From the NCBI GenBank assembly GCA_025352865.1, contig JANXSB010000448.1:1-19351 (forward strand): a stretch of 19,351 nt of DNA. The letters are read 5' to 3'. The first letter of the stretch is position 1. Every line of letters starts with the position of its first letter. The stretch is from Chthoniobacter sp. (GTDB taxonomy: Bacteria > Verrucomicrobiota > Verrucomicrobiia > Chthoniobacterales > Chthoniobacteraceae). A program made the translations under genes and the position numbers. The notes below the pieces were generated by a model. That model saw nothing but the letters and a program-made list of their open reading frames with translations, did no database searches and was not told the DNA's origin. Of the stretch, positions 9,601-15,927 are shown piece by piece.

Positions 9601-9675
9601 GTAGGAGACATCCTGCGCGTGCAGCGAGCAGGCGGCTAGTGCGGCGGCGAGCGGGAGAAAGGAGCGGGCGTTCAT
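6607..9675 (-). CDS. PSCyt1-DUF1549-DUF1553 secreted c-type cytochrome-like protein
   Basis: A 1022-residue exported protein. The signal peptide is residues 1-20, with either a signal-peptidase-I site after HA or a lipobox-like LAAC. A planctomycete-type cytochrome c domain follows, with heme motif CFSCH at 37-41 and its usual MPPP loop near 93. DUF1549 spans about 122-350 (IDAFILARFEKDGL, RRVTFDLTGLPPT) and carries a second CxxCH-type motif, CTQCHDH, near 320. A beta-sandwich, galactose-binding-like insert lies near 420-600, and DUF1553 at about 705-975 (RVAVNRFWKNFMGTGIV, YRRSMYTFWKRTCPPP, ERTNTPLQALVLLNDP). The family is abundant in Planctomycetota and Verrucomicrobiota and often sits beside polymer-degradation genes; its reaction is unproven. 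The usual DUF1501 partner is absent; an aldo/keto reductase follows instead. I prefer the ATG at 9675 to the upstream one at 9711 because the signal peptide starts there. Confidence 0.93.
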   Translation of the reverse strand: MNARSFLPLAAALAACSLHAQDVSYNRDIRPILSENCFSCHGPDKRARKADRRLDTSDGARAEIEGVRAIMPGDLLKSDAVVRIESHDADEKMPPPKSEKKLKPEQIALIKNWIAQGAKYEPHWSLIAPQKPALPKAGLTNPIDAFILARFEKDGLKPSPQADKPTLIRRVTFDLTGLPPTSAEIDAFLTDQSPDAYGRLVARLLASPRFGEKMAVHWLDLSRYADTHGYHLDAGREMWKWREWVIEAFNKNLPFDQFILWQLAGDLLPNATTEQKVATGFCRNNMVNFEGGAIPEEYLTNYIFDRVNTFGTAFLGLTVNCTQCHDHKFDPLTQKEYYQLYAYFNAVPENGLDGSQGNAAPVLKVPTAEQDATIAALGKKIADAEKQYAELTARADAAQAAWEKTAAPPTPPDWTVLAPAAAKSLSGATLAVQPDHSILASGANAGMDHYEITARTDRAGMTALRLEALTDPSLVDGGPGRASNGNFVLTGIEVEAQSVADPKQTAKVRLVAAEADYSQANYEIAKVIDGLAQTGWAVDGNTKHETRTAWFVAEKPFGFPGGTDLHVRLDFESAFAGHSIGRARLAVTADAAAASIGKVPAPIAQILALPADKRDAKQRATLQKHYRESVSPILKEPAAQLEKLRAELKAVEKQVPNVMVMQQMDTPRETHILVRGQYNQPGDKVTPGTPASLPPLPADAPPNRLGLARWLIDPQHPLTARVAVNRFWKNFMGTGIVKTVSDFGAQGEWPSHPELLDWLATEFTASHWDVKHLAQLIVTSATYRQTARVTPEMKERDPYNRLYARGPRFRLSAEEIRDTALAVSGLLNPKIGGPSASPYQPAGLWEELSSRQDSGNWTAQFFVPSHGEDLYRRSMYTFWKRTCPPPQMQTFDAPDRETCTVARERTNTPLQALVLLNDPTYVEASRILAERMMTQGGATPAERIRFAFRLATARPPTERETAVLTELFQKQKTRYAASRDEALKLLGNGEAKRNPALDPAELAAWTNVASTILNLDETVTKG

Positions 9676-9754
9676 CGGAGGTCGTAATGGTGCAATGACG
9701 CGCAGACGCACATTCTTAGGCGGTGCGGTTGATGGGTCATTTGTTCAGCGCGTT

Positions 9755-10315
9755 TTATCCCTGCTGGCCGCAAAGCCGCAAGGGCGCGACTTCGATGGAG
9801 CGCTGGCCGTCGCCCACCCAGATCGCGCCGTCCTGCACGGTGACCTGCAATTCCATGGTGCGCTGCGCCAGCGCGGCGAGCGCCTGGCTTTGCTCCGCGG
9901 GGATCTGCCACACGGTGAGGTTGCGCGCGCGGGTGAGGTTTGCAGCGATGCCTTTCCACCAAACGGGCGTGCTGGCGCTGAAGCTGTAAACGCTCACGCG
10001 ATCCACACGCGCCGATGCGCGGAGGAGCCGCTTTTCGTCGGGCTGGCCGACCTCGATCCAATGCACGATGCGGCCGGTGAGATCCTTTTGCCAAAGGCCG
10101 GGCTCGTCGGCTTCCCACATGTCCTTGGCGAATTCGAGGGCGCCGTGGTCGTTGTCGGCGGGCACGTTCAGCGCAAAGGCGAGCAGCCGGATGAGCATGC
10201 GCTCATCGGTCTCCGACGGGTGCCGGGCGATCGTGACCGGGTGGTCGGCATAGACGCCGCGGTCGATGTCGGAGAGCTGGACGGTGGCGTTGTAGATGGT
10301 GGCTTTGATGGCCAT
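9755..10315 (-). CDS. yaeQ: YaeQ family protein
   Basis: A 186-residue cytoplasmic protein matching Escherichia coli YaeQ along its whole length: MAIKATIYNATVQLSDIDRG at the start, ARHPSETDERMLIRLLAFAL near 29-48, DEPGLWQKD, IVHWIEVGQPDEKRL, NLTVWQIP, and TMELQVTVQDGAIWVGD near the end. YaeQ adopts a PD-(D/E)xK nuclease-like fold. In enterobacteria it was once linked to RfaH-type antitermination, but its role is unsettled. The frame is open to 10411, but the family start MAIKAT is at 10315, so I used that. No Shine-Dalgarno is seen. The family is best known from Proteobacteria, so transfer is possible. The gene stands alone: 79 bases separate it from the DUF1553 gene downstream. Confidence 0.95.
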   Translation of the reverse strand: MAIKATIYNATVQLSDIDRGVYADHPVTIARHPSETDERMLIRLLAFALNVPADNDHGALEFAKDMWEADEPGLWQKDLTGRIVHWIEVGQPDEKRLLRASARVDRVSVYSFSASTPVWWKGIAANLTRARNLTVWQIPAEQSQALAALAQRTMELQVTVQDGAIWVGDGQRSIEVAPLRLCGQQG

Positions 10316-10534
10316 GAAGGAGGAACGATACCACGCCGCAGAAGCCGCGCTTCCGCCAGCCCATTTTTTCGAAAGCTCATGCGGCTGATTTGCCGCCAGG
10401 CAACCGACCAATGCCTGAACATGTGCCGCACCGAACCGCCAGGGCCCCGCCTTGGAAAATCCCCGACGAGCAGATGGTCATTGCGTCAGCGATCTGTTAA
10501 CTCTCAATAGCACGAACATCCTTGCGCTTTATCC

Positions 10535-12400
10535 ATGAAACACATTTCCAGCCTCCCAGTGTTCGTCGCCGCCGCCTGTCTCGGTGTGGCAGGAGTCTTT
10601 GCTGGCGATGAAGCACCCATCTCTGACTTCAAAGGCTCCGGCTATGGCGATTGGAAGGCGACGGGCACGGCCTTTCAAAAAGGCCCCGCCTCCGGCGACC
10701 TAATCGCCAGACTGGAAATCGAAAACGCCGCCGACGCAGGTGTCGCTAGCAGTGAGATCGAAGGGGATAAGCCAATGGGCACACTTACTTCGCCGGACTT
10801 TAAGATTTCAAGAAAGTATATCTCCTTCCGTATCGGCGGCGGCAACTACGAGCATCACACCTGCCTGAACCTGCTCATCGGCGGCAAGGTGGTGCGCAGT
10901 GCGACGGGCTGGAAAAGCGACCGCCTTGCGCCAGTGAGCTGGGATGTTAGCCGCTTTTCCGGTTTAACTGCACATGTGCAAATCGTGGACGAAGCCAGCG
11001 GCGATTGGGGTCACATCAATGTCGATCACATCGTCCAGACGGACAATCCCGAGCGCCTGCCCGTCGTCACCGAGCCGCTCTACCGCGAGTCACTGCGCCC
11101 GCAGTTTCACTTCACCGCCCGGCAGTGGACTGCGGACCGGCTGAATCCCGGCATGAGGGAGGAGGGTTGGCTCAATGACCTCAATGGCCTGATCTATTAC
11201 GAAGGTGAGTATCACCTTTTCGCGCAGCGATGGAACAAATGCTGGATCCATGCGGTCAGCAGAGACCTAATCCACTGGACGGAGCTGGAGCCTGCCTTTT
11301 GGGAGGAGAGTTTGGATAGCGCGGTGCAATCCGGCTCGTGTGTCGTGGATTACAAAAACACCTCGGGTCTTTCGCCGGACAAAGCGACTCCGCCGCTGAT
11401 TGCGTTCTGGTCGCGCAACGACAATCGCAGCCAGTGCCTTTCCTACAGTCTCGACCATGGCCGCACTTGGAAGCATTACGACAAGAACCCACTCATGGTC
11501 TTTCCCGAGCGCGACCCCAAGGTCTTCTGGCACGCACCGGGCAACCACTGGGTCATGATGCTTTATGGCGGCGGCAAATACCACATCCTGACCTCGGAGA
11601 ATCTGCTGGAGTGGAAAGATGAACATCATCCCATCGCCGACAGTTTCGAGTGCCCGGACTTTTTCGAACTGCCCATCGACGGGAGTAAGGACAACAAGAA
11701 GTGGGTGCTTATCCAAGGGAATGGAAACTACTCCATCGGCACCTTTAACGGCACCGAGTTCAAGGAAGAGACCAAGCGTTTCGCCTGTGACGTCGGCCCC
11801 AACTTTTACGCCACGCAAAGCTGGGCCAACACGGAAACTGGCGATGGCCGGAGAATCCAGACTGCCTGGATGCGCGGTGCGGATTTCCCGGATATGCCGT
11901 TCAATCAAATGATCAGCTTCCCATGTGAACTGACTCTCCACACCACGCCCGATGGTCTCCGGGTTTTCCGCAAACCCATCCGGGAAATAGCCGCCCTGCA
12001 CCATGGCCAGGATACTTGGACGAATCGCACGCTGGGCAAAGACCAGACGCTGCTGCTGGAGCCATCGGGGCAATTGTTTCACCTCGAAGCCGAGGTCAGC
12101 ATCCCGGAAGGAGCCCGGCTGATCTTCAACCTGCGGGGCATCCCGGTCGTCCTCACCTCCAAAACGATCGAGTCGGGCCACAACCCGGCTCTCGTACGCG
12201 ACCAGATCCGAAGGGTGGAAATCCTCGTGGACCGCACCTCACTCGAAACCTTTGTGAATGAGGGAGAGATTTCATCGACGAGATACGTCCTGCCCAAGGC
12301 CAGCGGACTCTCGGTGAGGGCCGAGGGTGGGTCCGTCACGATCCAGTCGCTCACCGTGCACCCGCTCAACTCGGCATGGGTGGAAGGAATAAGAGACTAG
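10535..12400 (+). CDS. Secreted glycoside hydrolase family 32 (fructan/sucrose hydrolase)
   Basis: A 621-residue exported beta-fructosidase. The signal peptide ends near residue 23 (VFAGDE). Residues 28-170 form a beta-sandwich resembling a CBM66/galactose-binding module (YISFRIGGGNYEHHTCLNLL, WDVSRFSGLTAHVQIVDEAS, GHINVDHI). The GH32 five-bladed propeller follows: nucleophile D215 in WLNDLNG (212-218; usual form WMNDPNG), transition-state D327 in ERDPKVFW, and acid/base E372 in FECPDFFELP. A C-terminal beta-sandwich runs from about 500. All three catalytic acids are present. It should hydrolyse levan, inulin or sucrose outside the cytoplasm and release fructose. Its base composition is visibly less GC-rich than its neighbours. 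The transporter binding-protein gene starts 94 bases downstream, consistent with an operon. Exact substrate (endo or exo, levan or inulin) is not readable. Confidence 0.95.
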   Translation: MKHISSLPVFVAAACLGVAGVFAGDEAPISDFKGSGYGDWKATGTAFQKGPASGDLIARLEIENAADAGVASSEIEGDKPMGTLTSPDFKISRKYISFRIGGGNYEHHTCLNLLIGGKVVRSATGWKSDRLAPVSWDVSRFSGLTAHVQIVDEASGDWGHINVDHIVQTDNPERLPVVTEPLYRESLRPQFHFTARQWTADRLNPGMREEGWLNDLNGLIYYEGEYHLFAQRWNKCWIHAVSRDLIHWTELEPAFWEESLDSAVQSGSCVVDYKNTSGLSPDKATPPLIAFWSRNDNRSQCLSYSLDHGRTWKHYDKNPLMVFPERDPKVFWHAPGNHWVMMLYGGGKYHILTSENLLEWKDEHHPIADSFECPDFFELPIDGSKDNKKWVLIQGNGNYSIGTFNGTEFKEETKRFACDVGPNFYATQSWANTETGDGRRIQTAWMRGADFPDMPFNQMISFPCELTLHTTPDGLRVFRKPIREIAALHHGQDTWTNRTLGKDQTLLLEPSGQLFHLEAEVSIPEGARLIFNLRGIPVVLTSKTIESGHNPALVRDQIRRVEILVDRTSLETFVNEGEISSTRYVLPKASGLSVRAEGGSVTIQSLTVHPLNSAWVEGIRD

Positions 12401-12494
12401 GTGCGGCCTGCGCAACCGGAGAGGCGTGAAGCTCGACACCGGCGGCAGGCATCGGTATGTCTCACATGCCTCGCAACCCCGAACACTCCTTCCC

Positions 12495-13442
12495 ATGCAC
12501 ATTCCCAATCTCCGCCGTTCATTCCTTCTCGCGCTCTCCCTTTTCGCCACCAGCTGCGACCAGAAGCCAGCGGGCACCGGCACGCCTGCGGACGGCAAAG
12601 GCAAACTCTTCGCGGTGTCTTTCATGACGCTGAACAACCCGTTCTTCGTCGATCTCGGCGAGGGCATTCGCACGGTCGTCGAAGCGCACGGCGACCGGCT
12701 GGTGGTGCTCGATGCGAAGTTCGACGCGCTCAAGCAGAAGAACGACATCTCCGACGTGCTGCAGCAGGAGCCCGCGGCCATTTTCATCAACCCGGTGAAT
12801 TGGGAAGGCGTGCGCGCGACGCTCATGGACGCGCAGCGGCGCAAGGTGCCGATCATCGTCGTGGACACGCAGGTCGCGGATGACGGAATGGTGCTCACGC
12901 AGGTCGCCAGCGACAACGTGGCCGCGGGCCGGCTCGCGTGCGAGGCGCTGGGCAAAGTGAAGCCCGCGGCCAAGCTAGCGATCCTGCACCACTCGGTCGC
13001 GAAGTCGTGCATCGACCGCGTGCAAGGCTTCAAGGAAGCGATGGCGAAGTTTCCCGAAATGAAGCTGCTCGACACGCAGGAAGGCAAAGGCTCGCGCGAA
13101 GGGGCGCTGCCGGTGATGCGCGATTTGCTCGGACGGTTTCCGGAACTCGACGCGGTGTTTCCGATCAATGATCCGAGCGCACTCGGCGCGATCTCCGCGA
13201 TCGAGGGTTCGGGAAAAACCGGGCAGGTTTCCGTGGTGACGGTGGACGGTTCTTCCGACGGAATCGCGGCCGTGCAAGCCGGCCGTCTGCTCTCGACGAG
13301 TGCGCAATTTCCAAAAGAGATCGGGCGCATCGCGGCGGAAAAGGCTTACGACCATCTCGCGGGAAAGCCGGTGGAGAAAGAGGTGAAGGTCGAGGTGAAG
13401 CTAATCACGAAAGAGAACGCGGCGGAGTTGGGGAAACCGTGA
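12495..13442 (+). CDS. Sugar ABC transporter substrate-binding lipoprotein (RbsB/FrcB type)
   Basis: A 315-residue periplasmic-binding-protein-fold protein (Peripla_BP_4). It starts with a lipoprotein signal (MHIPNLRRSFLLALSLFATSC, lipid-anchored C21), which is why I chose the ATG at 12495 over the upstream in-frame ATG at 12426. Family marks include FMTLNNPFFVDLGEGIR at the sugar-facing first strand, AAIFINPVNWEGV, VPIIVVDTQV, VASDNVAAGRLACEAL and DAVFPINDPSALGAISAIE in the hinge and second lobe. It should capture a monosaccharide and deliver it to the permease. Fructose is likely because a GH32 enzyme precedes it and a FrcK-like kinase closes the locus; ribose or other sugars remain possible. 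It is cut off from its ATPase and permease genes by 2.5 kb of broken genes. Confidence 0.93.
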   Translation: MHIPNLRRSFLLALSLFATSCDQKPAGTGTPADGKGKLFAVSFMTLNNPFFVDLGEGIRTVVEAHGDRLVVLDAKFDALKQKNDISDVLQQEPAAIFINPVNWEGVRATLMDAQRRKVPIIVVDTQVADDGMVLTQVASDNVAAGRLACEALGKVKPAAKLAILHHSVAKSCIDRVQGFKEAMAKFPEMKLLDTQEGKGSREGALPVMRDLLGRFPELDAVFPINDPSALGAISAIEGSGKTGQVSVVTVDGSSDGIAAVQAGRLLSTSAQFPKEIGRIAAEKAYDHLAGKPVEKEVKVEVKLITKENAAELGKP

Positions 13443-13610
13443 TTTTGTGATCGGCACCCGGCCTCGTGGGCCACGCGCTCTTCGCGGACAGATGATTGCG
13501 TTCCCGAACTGCCGGCGCGCGGCCCGACTCCGTTCCCGCCTTACGTCGCGGATTTTTGAAACGCCAAAGCCGGCATTCTGGTCGCGGTAGGGACGGCCGG
13601 CTTGGCACGC

Positions 13611-13628
13611 GCAGTGTGGTCACACTGC
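13611..13628. repeat. 18-bp perfect inverted repeat
   Basis: GCAGTGTG-GT-CACACTGC has 8-bp arms around a 2-base centre. It lies 12 bases beyond the stop (13640-13642) of the minus-strand coding stub. It could form a short hairpin after loss of the inner pairs, or be a dimeric-protein binding site. There is no T run on either strand, so it is not a standard terminator. Confidence 0.55.
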
Positions 13629-13639
13629 GATTCGTTGGG

Positions 13640-13798
13640 TTACGCCTCCGCCTGCTCAACATCTTTTGGCTTCAGCTCGGGCGAAACGGGCACGACCTCG
13701 ACGGGCTGCTCCGTCGCCGCGAAAATCTGCTTTCCGTGCTCTTTCACAAACGCCCACGGAATCTTCGGATTGTTGATGTCCTTGCGTCCGTCCGCGTG
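13640..13798 (-). pseudogene. C-terminal stub of an unidentified minus-strand gene
   Basis: On the minus strand, 52 codons from 13798 read like real protein: DGRKDINNPKIPWAFVKEHG, then KQIFAATEQPVEVVP and an acidic/proline tail ending KDVEQAEA before TAA at 13642-13640. The frame is closed immediately upstream by TAG at 13801-13799, exactly where the methyltransferase similarity on the other strand begins. This looks like the 3' end of a gene whose 5' part has been lost. No family is recognised. The coding call rests on amino-acid composition and on the position of the break, so it is moderate. Confidence 0.45.
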
Positions 13799-13799
13799 C

Positions 13800-14686
13800 T
13801 ACTTGGTTTTGCCCGGCTGCTCAAGCCCAAGCTGCGCGAGGATGCCAGCTTCGTGCTCGATCTCGGCGGCGCGTATCAGAAAGGCGTGCCCTCGCGCAGC
13901 CTGTATCCCTTCCGGGTGCTCACCCGCTTTTGCGATGAACTCGGCTTCCACCTCGCCGAGGATTTCTATTGGTTCAATCCTTCAAAACTCCCTAGTCCCA
14001 TCGAGTGGGTGAACAAGCGGAAGCTGCGCGCCAAAGATTCGGTAAATACCGTCTGGTGGTTTTCCAAAACCCCGTGGCCCAAGGCCAACGTCTCCAAGGT
14101 GCTCGCGCCTTATAGCGACCGCATGAAAAAACTCCTCGCCGACCCTGCCGCCTTCTACACCCCCAAAAAACGCCCAAGCGCTCACGACATCGGAGTGGCC
14201 TTTGGCAAAGACAATGGTGGAGCCATCCCGTCGAACCTCCTGCAAATCCCGAACTCCGAATCCAACGGGCAATACGTCACTGGTTGCAACACTGTCGGCG
14301 CGAAACAACATCCCGCCCGCTTCCCCGAGAAACTGCCCGAGTTCTTCATTCGCTTCCTCACCGACCCCGGCGATCTCGTCCTCGACATCTTCGCCGGCTC
14401 CAACACCACCGGTGCAGTCGCCGAGCGAGAAGGCCGGCGGTGGCTTGGCTTTGAACTAGAACTCGAATACGTCGCGGCTTCCGCCTTCCGCTTCATAGAC
14501 CCGGAAACTCCGCCTGCCACCATGCGCAACATGTATCAGGGCATCCTGCGCCGCGAAGAAGTCGATGTTGCCGCACAAGGCTCGCAGCTCAGCATGTTTG
14601 AAAAGCCGGATCATGATTACCGCACAACGAAGGTTCGGAAACGGAAGCCACCGGCGACGAAATCAGCAGTACTAAGCGCGGAGTAG
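13800..14686 (+). pseudogene. Beta-class DNA methyltransferase lacking its N-terminal catalytic half
   Basis: From about 13806 the plus strand encodes the C-terminal two thirds of a site-specific N4-cytosine/N6-adenine methyltransferase: SFVLDLGGAY, RSLYPFRVLTRFCDELGFHL, LPSPIEWVNKRKLRAKDSVN, the PSNLLQIPNSESNGQY region, HPARFPEKLPEFFIRFLTDP, and SAM-binding motif I DIFAGSNTTG at 14384-14413 followed by GFELE. In this class the catalytic motif IV (S/D-PP-Y) comes first, in the N-terminal part, and it is absent. The frame is open upstream to 13496, but that stretch encodes arginine-rich sequence with no similarity and lies opposite the minus-strand stub. The fragment should be enzymatically dead. 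It ends one base before the ATG of the ATPase gene, so the pair was once an operon. Confidence 0.85.
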
Positions 14687-14687
14687 T

Positions 14688-15356
14688 ATGAACATCGCGT
14701 CTGTCAGAATCGGAAATTTTCGTTCGTTCACCGATGAAACAATCGAGTTCAACGACTACAACTGCTTGGTTGGCCCGAACGGCGCAGGCAAATCGACTGT
14801 TCTTAACGCGCTGAACGTTTTCTTTCGCAATTCGAAATCGTCATCTGTCGATCTTCTCGAACTTTGCGAGGAGGACTTCCATTGCAAGAACACGGCATCG
14901 CCGATTCGAATCACTGTGACATTCAACGATTTGTCGGAGGACGCAAAAGCCACGCTGAAGGATTATGTGAGGCAAGACCTTCTCGTTGTTTCTGCCGTTG
15001 CTACATGGTTCCCGGAAACTCGCTCGGCACCAGTGGTCCAGAAAGGTGCTCGACTTGCGATGAAGGAGTTTTCGCGTTTCTTCATGGCATCCGCAGATGG
15101 CAAACCGGTTTCCGAATTGAAGACGATCTTTGCGGAGCTACGAACGGAAACGCCTGGCTTGCCTGCTGCTTCGACTAAACCGGGGATGGCCGCGGCAATT
15201 GGGGCGGCGACCATGGCGTGCCATCGGCGGTGGCGACGGATGCGACGCAGGTCTATCTCGGCTGGAGCGGCGCGGAGGCGGGCAAGTCGGTGCTGGCGTG
15301 CGACCTCGATGGCCGCGTGCTTTGGAGCAACAATCGCGGCGGCATCGCCGGCGTGA
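14688..15356 (+). pseudogene. AAA/OLD-like ATPase, truncated after ~165 residues
   Basis: The N-terminus is an SMC/RecF/OLD-type ATP-binding head: MNIASVRIGNFRSFTDETIE, then Walker A GPNGAGKST at 29-37, LNALNVFFRN, and a beta-rich segment (IRITVTFNDLSEDAKATLKD). Such proteins are usually 500-700 residues, often with a C-terminal TOPRIM nuclease domain, and occur in phage-defence loci. Family-like sequence stops near residue 166 (TKPGMAAA, ~15187). The frame then runs 56 codons through out-of-frame propeller-gene DNA as arginine/alanine-rich sequence to a stop at 15356. Walker B, signature and nuclease parts are missing, so it cannot function as an ATPase. GGAG lies 5 bases before the ATG. It was clearly coupled to the methyltransferase. 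GC content is lower than the surroundings. Confidence 0.8.
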
Positions 15357-15808
15357 AGGCGCTCGCGTCCGACGGCAGCGTGCTCTACGTGCTCGGCGGA
15401 AACGCGGGCACGGACGCGGAAGGCGGGAATCTTTACAAGCTGAACGCGAAGGATGGCAGCTATCTCAAGTGGGACAGCGCGGACAGCGCGGACTTGAAAA
15501 TCAAATCGCTCTGGGCCGCGGACGCCGCGGCCAAGCCGGAGAAGGCGGACGGCATCGCGGTGAAGGATGGAAAAATCCAACTCACGTTCGCGAAGGATCA
15601 ACTCAGCGCGGTGCTCAACGCGGGCGATGGAAAGCTCGCGAAAGTGGAATCCGCATCCACCGGTGCGGGCGTGCAGGCGGTCGGGAAAGATGGCTCGGTC
15701 TGCGTGTGGAAAGGCGAGCCGGACAACCAGCACACCGGCATCGTGGACGCCGCCGTGTTCGAGCTCATGCTCGAACCAAAAAATTGGGGCGAAGTGACTT
15801 TCCAGTGA
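15185..15808 (+). pseudogene. 3' part of a beta-propeller/PQQ-like repeat protein
   Basis: In the frame of codon 15185 the DNA reads GRGNWGGDHGVPSAVATDAT, then QVYLGWSGAEAGKSVLACDL, DGRVLWSNNRGGIAGVKALA and YVLGGN, which is blade-like repeat sequence. It ends EPKNWGEVTFQ before TGA at 15808. WGGDHG-(x)-P-AVATD is a pattern I associate with large exported propeller proteins of Verrucomicrobiota and Planctomycetota. The frame has a TAA at 15176-15178, three codons before the similarity begins, so the gene has lost its 5' part. An internal ATG at 15218 gives a 196-residue frame, but it would be a propeller fragment without a signal peptide. A 9-bp tandem duplication (DSADSAD) lies at 15473-15490. 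I regard it as a remnant. Confidence 0.65.
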
Positions 15809-15927
15809 GGCCTGTTCATCCCAATATCTATCCGCGGCGATCTGCGAAATGCCACCCCTGACCCCTAACCAAAATCCCAGCCCGGGTAACAGCTACCACC
15901 TCTCGGGTCACTCTCAGCTCTTCGGTA

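Noticed and set aside
7351..9639. Plus-strand open frame of 762 codons
   Set aside because: Antisense of the DUF1549/DUF1553 gene; the composition is arginine/valine-rich with no motif.
10460..10534. A sigma-70 promoter ahead of the GH32 gene (TTGCGT near 10481)
   Set aside because: No convincing -10 box at proper spacing; a promoter must be near, but I cannot place it.
12272..13330. Minus-strand open frame of 352 codons
   Set aside because: Serine/arginine-rich shadow of the substrate-binding protein.
13450..13480. A terminator hairpin after the binding-protein gene (GGCC-type arms)
   Set aside because: The stem is only about 4 bp with no T run, which is expected by chance in GC-rich DNA.
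13496..14686. A complete 396-residue methyltransferase starting at 13496
   Set aside because: Sequence before about 13806 has no methyltransferase character, lacks the catalytic S/D-PP-Y motif and lies opposite the minus-strand stub. I annotate a fragment.
13640..15356. An active new defence system
   Set aside because: Both the methyltransferase and the ATPase lack essential parts, so only a remnant is claimed.
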